Source of the DNA: a bacterium
Lineage (GTDB): Bacteria > Zhuqueibacterota > Zhuqueibacteria > Residuimicrobiales > Krinioviventaceae
Length of the DNA stretch: 64,000 nucleotides
Direction of reading: 5' to 3'
NCBI GenBank assembly: GCA_029561455.1
Contig: JAKQIY010000047.1
Coordinates: 312,332 to 376,331, forward strand
Shown here piece after piece: positions 54,298-62,744 of this stretch. The notes under the pieces are model-generated. The model made no database searches. It had not been told where the DNA came from and saw nothing but the letters and a program-made list of their open reading frames with translations. How positions within the stretch are numbered: position 1 is the stretch's first letter; each line of letters begins with the position of its first letter. A program made the position numbers and the translations under genes.

Positions 54298-54804
54298 CTA
54301 GTTTACCTCTCCCGGTATAATCATATTAATTGAGCCATGTGTAGAGGGTGTTTCAGATTTTTCATCACCATTAGTAATAAAATATACAGCAGCGCCAGCT
54401 GCACCAATAGCGCCGACGCCAAGTAAATAAAATGGCAATTTACTGCTGTTATTTCGTAATTCAGCTTCTACGGCAAAGACAAATTCATCGCCTTGTAATC
54501 CGCCCGGGAAATCCTGCATAAAACTCCAAATTATGCGTTTTTGCAAGCCCGGGGTAACATTTTTACCTATATCACCATGAACTGATTTAGGGACAATTCG
54601 GTATGTCCGTCCATTATCATTTGATAAGGATAATGATACGGAAAAATTTTTATTAAAATTTCCTATTAGATCATAACTGATTATAATAACATCATTTTGC
54701 TGTACAAAGCTGACATTTTTCACTTGAACTTCCTGCGCAAAGATGCTATTGATTAAAATAATCAGCAGAAAGATTGCTATAAATAAAGGTGTATTTTTAT
54801 TCAT
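54298..54804 (-). CDS. Secreted/membrane partner of the FISUMP protein, unknown function
   Basis: 168 aa. Signal peptide MNKNTPLFIAIFLLIILINSIFA, a beta-rich domain (VQVKNVSFVQQNDVIIISYDL, LSNDNGRTYRIVP, VHGDIGKNVTPGLQKRIIWSFMQD) and a C-terminal transmembrane segment (LPFYLLGVGAIGAAGAAVYFI) with a short tail. The central pattern resembles small proteins often encoded next to FISUMP genes in FCB bacteria. AAGGAAC precedes the ATG. It is the first gene of a two-gene operon with the FISUMP lipoprotein. Function unknown; an anchor or chaperone role is a guess. Confidence 0.7.
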   Translation of the reverse strand: MNKNTPLFIAIFLLIILINSIFAQEVQVKNVSFVQQNDVIIISYDLIGNFNKNFSVSLSLSNDNGRTYRIVPKSVHGDIGKNVTPGLQKRIIWSFMQDFPGGLQGDEFVFAVEAELRNNSSKLPFYLLGVGAIGAAGAAVYFITNGDEKSETPSTHGSINMIIPGEVN

Positions 54805-54929
54805 GTTCCTTACCCGATAAGAAAAGCATAATATTAATTTTTTCCTTAAAACATTTACTATTACAATAAATGTTTCATGTTTGAATAAAATTAACCACCC
54901 GGTTAAAAACTGTAAATTGTGGAATCAGT

Positions 54930-54960
54930 ATTATATATTCATTTTATTTGAAACAAGCAA
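54930..54960 (-). promoter_or_regulatory. Candidate promoter of the FISUMP operon
   Basis: On the minus strand TTGCTT (54960-54955) is followed 17-19 bp later by TATATAAT (54937-54930). The -35 TTGC resembles those at 31792, 33869 and 35986. It would leave a leader of about 120 bases. Confidence 0.45.
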
Positions 54961-55020
54961 GAAAAATTTTATTTTTTTATTTGATTATGTGATGTGTAGC
55001 AAGAAATTGTAAAGGTCTAA

Positions 55021-55197
55021 TATCCGGGAATCCCAAAGCCCGGCTCTACCGGAAGACTGAAAAGGCTAATATGTAATGATAAATTCACTTCTAATCTGGA
55101 ATATCTGTCAGTTTTTCAGCCGGAGGCTGAACCCCTTACGCGCCAAGCCGGAGACTTGGCGCGAGGACACGCATGTTGGGCCACAGGCCCAACCTAC
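55021..55197. repeat. RAYT-2 type repeat cluster plus REP hairpin
   Basis: Includes CCCGGCTCTACCGG, CTGAAAAGGCTAATATGTAA, CAGCCGGAGGCTG and a GCGCCAAGCC...GGCGCG hairpin as beside RAYT-2, and ends with a 23-base REP (55175-55197) identical to 47984-48006. Confidence 0.75.
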
Positions 55198-55231
55198 TCG
55201 CCGGACCGAAGACTTGTGCGAGGTTGCCCCC

Positions 55232-56584
55232 TTATACCACCTTGTGCTGCCACTTGCCGCGGACAAAGATTAAAGTAGCCAGGGCTGCGCTGGCCAGGTT
55301 GGAAACGACAATCGCCAGCCACACCCCCTGAACGCCGACATTCCAAATGCGCGGGAAAATATAGGAAAGCGGCACGGCGAGACCGAACAGGGTCAACCCG
55401 GTGATCAGCATCGGCATAACGGTTTCGCCGGCGCCGCCCAGGGCGCGCAGCAGAATGATGCTGACCGCCAAAAACGGGTACGAGAACACCAGCGTCCGCA
55501 AATAACCGCGGCCAATCTCCAGCACTTCCACATGATCATTAAATGCCAGGTAGATTGGTTTGGCAAAAACATAGAACAATACGGCCACAGTAAACATAAA
55601 GGCGACATAATAAAAAAGGGCCAGCCAGGCGCTTTTTACGGCGCGCTCCGGTTTTTTCGCGCCCAGGTTTTGTCCCACCAGCGTGGCGGTGGCGGCGGCC
55701 AGGCCGAATCCGGGCATTAGTACCAGCATATCCACACGAATACCGATACCAAAAGCTGCCACCGCAAAAGTGCCGAATCCGGTAACTATACCCATCATAA
55801 TAATGTTCGAAGCGCTGCGCAGCATCATTTGCAGGGAGCCGGGCAAGCCGATTTGCAAGACACGCCTGATGAGCGGCCAGTCATAATGCAATCCTTCCCA
55901 CTTTAAATGCAAATGGCTCTTGTTACCAAACAAAATATACAAGGCCATGAACATGCCAAAAAATTGCGAGATGACAGTAGCCCAGGCGGCTCCGGCGGTT
56001 TCCCAGCGCGGGAAAAAGCCCGGCCCAAAGATCAGCAACGGATCGAGCACAACATTCATCAACACCGCACTGACATTGATCCACATCGCTGTAGCGGCAT
56101 CACCTACTGCCTGCAAGATAGAAGCGGTCATAAATTGCAGCGCCATAGCTGCAGAGGAAACAAACATGATCTTTAAATACAGGACTGCCAGGCGATACAC
56201 CTCGGGTTCCACGCCAAACAAGGCGATCAAATAGGGGGCAAGTACCAATCCCAACGCCGTGAGACACAATCCGGTTAAAAATCCGGTGATGATTGATTGC
56301 TGGGCGGCATGACCGGCGCGGTCATACTCGCGGGCGCCAAAGTAGCGCGATACCATAGCGGCAGTGCCGATACTGATGCCCATTACCAGGGCGAAGGGGA
56401 TCATTAAAATAATGCCGACAATCGAAACGGCCGCTACCGGGGCTGCGCCCAGCCGGCCGACAAATATCATATCCACAACATTGAACAGCGTTTGCAATGC
56501 ATTAGTGGCCATCATGGGGACGGCCAGATACCAGAGATTTTTACTAACGTGCCCGTCAGTCAGATCGCGATGTTTTTTGGGCAA
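55232..56584 (-). CDS. MATE-family multidrug/organic cation exporter
   Basis: 450 aa with about 12 membrane segments in two symmetrical halves, typical of MATE transporters. MATE motifs: WYLAVPMMATNALQTLFNVVDMIFVG in segment 1 and AAATATLVGQNLGAKKPERA in the second half. It would export drugs or metabolites using Na+ or H+. The ORF extends to 56662, but a TTG at 56584 with AGGA five bases upstream gives a normal MATE N terminus (PKKHRDLTDGHVSKNLW), so that start is preferred. No regulator gene adjacent. An ISL3-like MITE lies about 100 bp upstream. Confidence 0.9.
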   Translation of the reverse strand: MPKKHRDLTDGHVSKNLWYLAVPMMATNALQTLFNVVDMIFVGRLGAAPVAAVSIVGIILMIPFALVMGISIGTAAMVSRYFGAREYDRAGHAAQQSIITGFLTGLCLTALGLVLAPYLIALFGVEPEVYRLAVLYLKIMFVSSAAMALQFMTASILQAVGDAATAMWINVSAVLMNVVLDPLLIFGPGFFPRWETAGAAWATVISQFFGMFMALYILFGNKSHLHLKWEGLHYDWPLIRRVLQIGLPGSLQMMLRSASNIIMMGIVTGFGTFAVAAFGIGIRVDMLVLMPGFGLAAATATLVGQNLGAKKPERAVKSAWLALFYYVAFMFTVAVLFYVFAKPIYLAFNDHVEVLEIGRGYLRTLVFSYPFLAVSIILLRALGGAGETVMPMLITGLTLFGLAVPLSYIFPRIWNVGVQGVWLAIVVSNLASAALATLIFVRGKWQHKVV

Positions 56585-56685
56585 TTGTTTCCTGAGCCTT
56601 TCTAAAAAATAAAATTTAAACAAATAATTTAATGATATATTCTTGTAATAGCAATTAAACATTTGGAAAGGACTGAATGAAAAAC

Positions 56686-57124
56686 GGTTCTATATTGATT
56701 GTAGTGGGTAATTCTCCTGCTATTTTAAGAACAAGGATACAGTTATATCAGTTTTAAGACCTGGTTAATTTATCTTTTTGTTGAACAACAATAATTTCAT
56801 TAAACTTGTGTTTGTAGAAAATATTGCCTGCCATTCAAATAACAACCTTTTAAACTAAAAAATTAGTAAAGAAAAACTGCTATCAATAAGCGCTATAATA
56901 ACAATTATTTGAATGCTTTTCTCCGCGTTCTCGGCGTCCTCTGCGGTAAAATGTAAAAAATGAAACCGCAGAGAACCCAGAGGACGCAGAGGGAAAAAGA
57001 GTAAAGACTTTCCAGGTCTTTTATATTTAAACGAATATGGATGCAAATAGAGTTCTTTTTGCCTTTTATATTTTAAAACAATGATTTATTATGCAAAATT
57101 ACCCACTGAAAACCATATAGAGCC
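56686..57124. mobile_element. ISL3-like MITE, copy 2, with perfect 8-bp target duplication
   Basis: The left end GGTTCTATATTGATTGTAGT and inverted right end GGCTCTATATGGTTTTCAGT are bordered by the direct repeat TGAAAAAC at 56678-56685 and 57125-57132. An 8-bp duplication and GG(T/C)TCT ends fit the ISL3 family. The interior again has the CTCTGCGG palindrome, as in copy 1. No transposase. Confidence 0.85.
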
Positions 57125-57268
57125 TGAAAAACTATAGACGATTTTTGGATAACCTAAACAGGGTAATTAAAAATTATCAGAATCATTACAGCCCCTGACA
57201 TTATATCATATCGACAAGATGAGTCAGGAGGGTTAATTCCCGCCTGGTATAGGGAGAGACGGGATTTA

Positions 57269-57480
57269 TCACTTTTTATGAAATAACATACAAAGTGTAC
57301 TTTTGCTGTAATAAATTAATCCATACATACGCATAGTTTCAACAAATAAGCTGATTTCCTCGATATGTGAATCGCCCCAGGCCCCGGCTTCCATGTCGGC
57401 AGGCTTGAAACAGGTAATTGGTCTCGGCAAAACGAATCTGGTTTTGTCGGGATAATAGCGCTCTGGCGTTACTCTTATCG
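57269..57480 (-). pseudogene. Possible gene remnant or short ORF downstream of the DJ-1/PfpI gene
   Basis: Reading leftward in the frame that ends with TGA at 57269-57271, the conceptual peptide has a coding-like look (VTPERYYPDKTRFVLPRPI, then ADMEAGAWGDSHIEEISLFV) and overlaps the end of the DJ-1/PfpI gene in another frame. There is no good start codon with a Shine-Dalgarno: an ATG in ADMEAG and a TTG in FVLPR are the only options. No family was recognised. It may be a decayed 3' fragment or chance. Confidence 0.25.
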
Positions 57481-58113
57481 CTTTTGTTTCATCGCATGGT
57501 TGTATGCCTGTAACAACGGCGCGGGTATCTTGTCAGGCGAACCGGCGTCAAACGGCGGTGCGGGATCGTACTCGATGGCCAGTTGAATGATCTGCGCCAA
57601 ATTTTCATTACGGATGAGAGCAACCAGCTTTAAAGCCATATCGATTCCGGCGGAAACGCCGGCCGCGGTGATGATTTTATCCGCAATAACATAGCGGGAC
57701 TTGTCCGGCTGCGCCCCATAGCGCGCCAGGCTCGGTATATGGTTCCAGTGGGTGGTGGCCGGTATGCCGTTTAATAAACCGGCGGCGCCCAAAACTAACG
57801 AACCCGTACAGACCGAGGCGGTAAACCGGGTGGTTTGGTGAATGTGCCTGATCCACTCCAACACCGGTTGATTTTCCAGCAAGGCTGCTGTACCAGTGCC
57901 GCCGGGAATGACCAGAATATCCGCCACGTCAATTTCCTGTAAGGAATGGCTTGCCACAAGCTGCAATCCGCCATTACAAGTTATCAACCCTTTTTGTAGC
58001 GCGGTAAATATAATTTCAGCACCGGGTATTTTCGACAACACTTCAAAAGGGCCGACTGCATCCAGGGCAGTCAGGCCGTCAAATACCAGAATGACAATAC
58101 GCAAAGAATCCAT
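57475..58113 (-). CDS. DJ-1/PfpI-family protein (isonitrile hydratase-like)
   Basis: 212 aa. The class I glutamine amidotransferase-like fold includes LVFDGLTALDAVGPFEVL, ILVIPGGTG, the nucleophile-elbow Cys in TASVCTGSLVLGAAGLLNG, and ATTHWNHI. That pattern is shared with InhA-type isonitrile hydratases and AraC-regulator amidotransferase domains; the actual substrate is unknown. ATG 58113 was chosen because it gives the family N terminus (MDSLRIVILVFDG) with GGAT upstream; the longer ORF adds an unrelated N terminus. The GNAT gene upstream on the same strand (stop 58211) may be cotranscribed. Confidence 0.87.
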   Translation of the reverse strand: MDSLRIVILVFDGLTALDAVGPFEVLSKIPGAEIIFTALQKGLITCNGGLQLVASHSLQEIDVADILVIPGGTGTAALLENQPVLEWIRHIHQTTRFTASVCTGSLVLGAAGLLNGIPATTHWNHIPSLARYGAQPDKSRYVIADKIITAAGVSAGIDMALKLVALIRNENLAQIIQLAIEYDPAPPFDAGSPDKIPAPLLQAYNHAMKQKR

Positions 58114-58210
58114 TGCATTTATCCTTATGTTGAATAATAGAAAGTGCCGCTTCAAAGAATGGAGCCAAAATCAAAGATCCTTGCGAATGCGGCAATCCAG
58201 GCAATCCCGA

Positions 58211-58714
58211 TTATTGACTAGCCGGGCCTGCAAAATTTTTCAACATAACCAGTGAATGTTCATCAAGTTTTGCAGTAACAAAACCGAATTTTTTATACAA
58301 GAGCACCGCCGGGTTACTGGTTGCCACACTCAAACTCACGGCCGGGAAGCGTTTTTCAGCAAGATTCAATAACTCGGTCAGCAACCGGTTACCAATACCT
58401 TGTCCCCGGAAGTCCGGCAATACCGCCATAGAGAGCTCCGGCGTCGTATCATCGACATAACCATAGCCCGGATCAGTATATTTAAATAACCGCAGCCAGG
58501 CCGCGCCGATCATTTGGCCGCTTTGCATATTCCTGGCATAAAGACCCAGGTCGGTACTTTTGCCCCAACCGGTGGCATATTTGGCGATATCCGGCTGCTG
58601 CACAATCTCTGGTGGTAACGGCGCAGAACCCGGCGGCGTGTATATCGCCAGGTAAAGCATGGCCCATATAAAGTCCTGTTCAGCAGGGGAGAGGGGATGT
58701 AGAGTGATCAACAT
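58211..58714 (-). CDS. GNAT-family N-acetyltransferase
   Basis: 167 aa. The acetyl-CoA-binding motif A is visible as VLPDFRGQGIGNRLLTELL (the R-G-x-G-x-G/A pyrophosphate loop), followed by SLSVATSNPAVLLYKKFGFV (motif B). The N-terminal FIWAMLYLAIYTPPGSAPLP is a pattern common in small stand-alone GNATs. Substrate unknown. Shine-Dalgarno is weak. It is followed closely by the DJ-1/PfpI gene. Confidence 0.88.
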   Translation of the reverse strand: MLITLHPLSPAEQDFIWAMLYLAIYTPPGSAPLPPEIVQQPDIAKYATGWGKSTDLGLYARNMQSGQMIGAAWLRLFKYTDPGYGYVDDTTPELSMAVLPDFRGQGIGNRLLTELLNLAEKRFPAVSLSVATSNPAVLLYKKFGFVTAKLDEHSLVMLKNFAGPASQ

Positions 58715-58874
58715 GCCGGTTCATTCCATTGGGTTTGACGGTAATAAAAGTTCTATAAATAATTTAAAACAGCCAGGTAAATGTTACAAAATTTTCTTGA
58801 TTTCATAATTTTTCAAGATGAGAAGTTTTTGCACTCATAATACCCGACTTTACGATAACCCAAATAATCTGCTT

Positions 58875-59807
58875 TTAAATATCCTGTTCAAAATATACCC
58901 CGGCCAGGTCGTCCGGGGGATTGTAATCCTGTATCCAGCCTTCCAGGTCCAGGGTTTCGGCGTAATCGCGAATAGTTTCATATTCATAACGAGACAAGCG
59001 CCGGTTTATCGCCGGGAACCGGTCGGCATGATAGTAGGGATTATACTGGAACATGACGCTCACCGGTGTATCGGGCATATTCTCACTAATCCAGGCAAGG
59101 ATTGCTTTGGAATCTTCGATCTGTCCCGGCATGACCAGGTGGCGGATGATCAGCCCTTTTTGCATGATCCCGTCCACATACCTGGGGCGGTTTTGCTCAT
59201 ACATGGACATTACGACATGGCCGCACTGTTCAAAATAGTCCGGAGCTTGAGCGCAATTCTGCGCCAGGCGGGAGGAGTAATATTTTATATCCGCCAGATA
59301 AATATCGACAATCCCGGCCAGCCGGTCGATGATCTGCTGCTTTTCGTACCCTGAGGTGTTGTAAACAATTGGCAGGTTCAACCCTTTCCTGCCGGCAATC
59401 AATAGCGCCCGCAAGATAAAAGGGAGCACATGGGTTGGCGTTACCAGGTTGATATTATGCGCCTTTTTTGCTTGTAATGAGAGCATTATGTCCGCCAGTT
59501 CCCGGTCTTGCAGGGCTTTGCCCTGCACAGAATGGGAGAACTGGTAATTTTGGCAAAAAATGCAGCGCAGGTTGCATCCGGAAAAAAAGATCGTGCCGCT
59601 GCCATATTCCCCGGTTATCGGTGGTTCTTCACCCTGGTGCAAAAATGAGCTGTAAACCGTGCTCTGATCGGTCACACGGCAAATTCCTTTTTCACCGGCC
59701 AGCCGGTTTACCCCGCAATCTCGTGGGCAGATAGTACAGTCAGTCAGGGAGCTGTTAAAAAAAGGTATTTGTTGTTCCAGCAAACTGATTTTATCGGTAT
59801 AATCCAT
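58875..59807 (-). CDS. Radical SAM protein, pyruvate formate-lyase activase-like
   Basis: 310 aa. An N-terminal Cys cluster (CTICPRDCGVNRLAGEKGICR) is followed by GTIFFSGCNLRCIFCQNYQFS, which contains the C-x3-C-x2-C ligands of the SAM-binding [4Fe-4S] cluster. Later parts of the barrel include VTPTHVLPFI, IVYNTSGYE, VDIYLADIKYY and RHLVMPGQIEDS. It belongs to the PflX-like group of glycyl-radical activases whose partners are often unknown. No glycyl radical enzyme gene is in the window. GGAT precedes ATG 59807. It is divergent from mtgA. Confidence 0.9.
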   Translation of the reverse strand: MDYTDKISLLEQQIPFFNSSLTDCTICPRDCGVNRLAGEKGICRVTDQSTVYSSFLHQGEEPPITGEYGSGTIFFSGCNLRCIFCQNYQFSHSVQGKALQDRELADIMLSLQAKKAHNINLVTPTHVLPFILRALLIAGRKGLNLPIVYNTSGYEKQQIIDRLAGIVDIYLADIKYYSSRLAQNCAQAPDYFEQCGHVVMSMYEQNRPRYVDGIMQKGLIIRHLVMPGQIEDSKAILAWISENMPDTPVSVMFQYNPYYHADRFPAINRRLSRYEYETIRDYAETLDLEGWIQDYNPPDDLAGVYFEQDI

Positions 59808-59996
59808 TCAGATCCAAAGATAGAAACAATATTACTACCCGATAATATACAAAAAAATAAGGGGTTTTGATAGAATATTCATTGTTCGTTAAAACCCAGG
59901 TATTATTTTCGGTTTTAAATATGCTGGTTTTTTATGCAGATTTTCGTTAATTTATAAATTGATATTGAGCGTAAATCCGGGCAACCGGAAAAATGA

Positions 59997-60731
59997 GTGA
60001 CATGTATTTGTAAAGGTACGATTCTGCGATCCCGATTTTTAAAAGTTTTATCTATAAGCGGGCTGGTTATAGTCACCCTGGTGATCATTTCGGTAGCCCA
60101 GGTATTGAGTTTCCGCTGGACGCCGCCGCCGGCCAGCGCTTTTATTATGCAAAAACGGTTTTCAAACCTGTTCCACAAGGGAGATACCCCGGCAGTTCAT
60201 TATAAATGGGTTAGCCGTAAAACCATAACCCCGCTGCTGGGTTTGGCGGTTATTGCGGCTGAAGATCAAAAGTTCCCCATGCACCGCGGATTCGATTTCG
60301 AGTCCATTTCGAGCGCGCTGGAAAAGAATAAAAAAAGCCGCCGCATAAGGGGCGCCAGCACCATTACCCAGCAAGTGGCGAAAAACCTGTTCCTGTGGTC
60401 GGACAAGAGTTATATTCGCAAGGGCCTGGAAGCCTGGTATACTGTTTTACTGGAACTTTTATGGCCCAAACAACGCATTCTGGAGGTGTACCTGAATATC
60501 TCGGAATTTGGCGACGGCGTTTACGGTGTTGCCGCCGCTTCGCAGGTTTTGCTTAAAAAGGATCATACCAAACTGACCATGTGGGACACGGCCGTCCTGG
60601 CGGCAGTGCTACCGAGTCCCAAACGCATGCACGCCGACAGACCCTCGCCTTATGTGCGCGGCCGGGCGCAATGGATCATTCAGCAGATGGAGCAACTGGG
60701 CGGACTGGAATATATTAAATCTATGAAATAA
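59997..60731 (+). CDS. mtgA: Monofunctional biosynthetic peptidoglycan transglycosylase
   Basis: 244 aa. A single N-terminal membrane segment (VLSISGLVIVTLVIISVAQVLSF) anchors a GT51 domain with the catalytic Glu in VIAAEDQKFPMHRGFD, RIRGASTITQQVAKNLFLW, ILEVYLNISEFGDGVYGV (second Glu) and LAAVLPSPKR. It polymerises lipid II into glycan strands at the periplasmic face. There is no transpeptidase domain, as expected for MtgA. GTG 59997 gives a short basic N terminus (ILRSRFLK) before the membrane segment; the Shine-Dalgarno is weak (GGA 9 bases upstream), so the exact start is uncertain. Confidence 0.93.
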   Translation: MTCICKGTILRSRFLKVLSISGLVIVTLVIISVAQVLSFRWTPPPASAFIMQKRFSNLFHKGDTPAVHYKWVSRKTITPLLGLAVIAAEDQKFPMHRGFDFESISSALEKNKKSRRIRGASTITQQVAKNLFLWSDKSYIRKGLEAWYTVLLELLWPKQRILEVYLNISEFGDGVYGVAAASQVLLKKDHTKLTMWDTAVLAAVLPSPKRMHADRPSPYVRGRAQWIIQQMEQLGGLEYIKSMK

Positions 60732-60934
60732 TTTTAGCAAGGCTCGTTTTTTGCCGATAATTACCATCATACCGACTAATCGCATTCAATTAAAATTTTC
60801 CACGTTCCCCTTGCTGTATATCCGGTAATTGATTATATTAATAGTGTGGTTTTTATCTGCACACCACGGAGCAGGATTTAATTTTACTTAAAAAATTCTC
60901 TATTAAACCCGGCATCTAACCAAGGATTAAAGCT

Positions 60935-62707
60935 ATGACCGTCCCTGAAAAACTTGCAGCCCTGCGCACCCTGATGAAAAAGGAAAATATCGATGCGTGG
61001 ATCGTCCCCAGCGACGACGCGCACCAGAGCGAATATGTTGCTCCATGCTGGAAAGGCCGGGAATGGTTGTCCGGCTTTACCGGCTCGGCCGGTACGGTCG
61101 TGGTTACGGCTACCGAGGCTGGTTTGTGGACCGATTCGCGCTATTTTCTGCAGGCGGACATACAGCTCAGGGGTTCGGGCATAACTTTGTTTAAGGAGGG
61201 CCTGGCCGGGGTTCCATCATATACACAATGGTTAAGCGGACAATTGCACGAAAATGCGGTGGTTGGCTTTGATGGCCAAGTCATGTCGGTCACCCAGGTA
61301 CAGGAACTGGAGAGCAAACTGGCGACAAAACGGATTTCTTTTATGCTGCAGGCCGATCTCCTCGACAGAATTTGGCAGGATCGCCCCGTCGTTCCCATGA
61401 ATCCCATATTCATACTGGAAGAAAAGTATGCCGGAGAAAGCCGCATTGCCAAATTTAACCGTATCCGCGCGGAAATGACTGCACACCAGGCGGATGTGCA
61501 TTTACTGGCCGCGCTGGATGATATTGCCTGGACCTTTAATATTCGCGGTTCCGATGTAAGCTATAATCCCGTGGCCTATTGCTATGCGGCTATTACAAAA
61601 TCGGCAGTTATGTTATTCATTAAAAGCGAAAAATTAACACCGCAGGTGCGGGAAGCCCTTGAAGGTGATGGTGTCACCATTCTTGACTATGAGCAGTTCT
61701 TTAATTATCTTGCGCATCTGCCGCAATCGACGGTGCTGCTGGACCCGGGCAAAATCAGCCAGCGGGTGCTGGATGCTATTTCGCCATTCTGCAATGTTTT
61801 GCAGGCGCCAGGCATTCCCTTTGAACTCAAAGCCTGTAAAAACGCCACCGAACTGCAGGGCATCCGCAATGCCCATATTCGCGACGGCGTGGCACTGGTA
61901 AAGTGGCTGGTATGGCTCTATAAACATATCGGTAAAGAAGAACATACGGAAATTACTATTGCCGACAAGCTGGAAGAATTCCGCCGCCAGGGCGAGAACT
62001 TTAAAGGACTCAGTTTCGATACTATTGCCGGTTACAGGGGCAACGGCGCTATTGTGCATTATTCCGCAACCCCTGAAACAGCCGCTAAAATAGTGCCGGA
62101 AGGAATTTTACTTATCGATTCCGGCGGCCAGTACCTGGACGGCACTACCGATATTACCCGCACCATTACCCTGGGCAAGACGACTGATGAAGAAAAAACC
62201 TGTTTTACCCTGGTGTTAAAAGGTCATATCAACCTGGGGAAACTGGTTTTTCCCAAAGGGTATAACGGCTCGCAGATCGATGCGGTAGCCCGCGCTGCTC
62301 TGTGGGGACAATATAAAAATTACGGACACGGCACCGGTCATGGGATCGGTCATTTTTTGAATGTCCACGAAGGCCCGCAGCGGATTCGTCCCGAAAACCA
62401 GGTACCGCTCAAACCGGGGATGCTCACTTCCAACGAACCCGGTTTATATTTACAGGGCAAATTCGGTATCCGCATCGAGAACCTGATCGTTACTGAATTA
62501 CGCTGCGAAAACGAGTTTGGCGTGTTTTATGGCTTTGAAACAGTCTCTTTTTGTCCTATTTGCCTGGACCTGGTTATGGTGGAATTATTGACCAGGGAGG
62601 AAAAACAGTGGCTGAATGATTATCACCAGGCAGTTTATGCCAAACTGAGTCCATACCTGACCCCGGATGAACAGGAATGGCTGAAACACGAAACCCGGGA
62701 AATTTAG
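60935..62707 (+). CDS. Aminopeptidase P-type M24B metallopeptidase
   Basis: 590 aa, the three-domain length of the eukaryote-like (XPNPEP1-type) Xaa-Pro aminopeptidases rather than the shorter PepP. Two N-terminal creatinase-like domains (WIVPSDDAHQSEYVAPCWKGR, WTDSRYF, PNPIF) precede the pita-bread domain. Metal ligands: LIDSGGQYLDGTTDITRT (two Asp), GTGHGIGHFLNVHEGP (His), TSNEPGLY (Glu) and GIRIENL (Glu). It removes an N-terminal residue preceding proline and is probably cytoplasmic (no signal peptide). AAGGATT precedes the ATG. The partial glycosidase-fold gene follows by 37 bp. Confidence 0.95.
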   Translation: MTVPEKLAALRTLMKKENIDAWIVPSDDAHQSEYVAPCWKGREWLSGFTGSAGTVVVTATEAGLWTDSRYFLQADIQLRGSGITLFKEGLAGVPSYTQWLSGQLHENAVVGFDGQVMSVTQVQELESKLATKRISFMLQADLLDRIWQDRPVVPMNPIFILEEKYAGESRIAKFNRIRAEMTAHQADVHLLAALDDIAWTFNIRGSDVSYNPVAYCYAAITKSAVMLFIKSEKLTPQVREALEGDGVTILDYEQFFNYLAHLPQSTVLLDPGKISQRVLDAISPFCNVLQAPGIPFELKACKNATELQGIRNAHIRDGVALVKWLVWLYKHIGKEEHTEITIADKLEEFRRQGENFKGLSFDTIAGYRGNGAIVHYSATPETAAKIVPEGILLIDSGGQYLDGTTDITRTITLGKTTDEEKTCFTLVLKGHINLGKLVFPKGYNGSQIDAVARAALWGQYKNYGHGTGHGIGHFLNVHEGPQRIRPENQVPLKPGMLTSNEPGLYLQGKFGIRIENLIVTELRCENEFGVFYGFETVSFCPICLDLVMVELLTREEKQWLNDYHQAVYAKLSPYLTPDEQEWLKHETREI

Positions 62708-62744
62708 ATACTAAAGTCGAATTAACAGAGGTGTAATTAACCGA

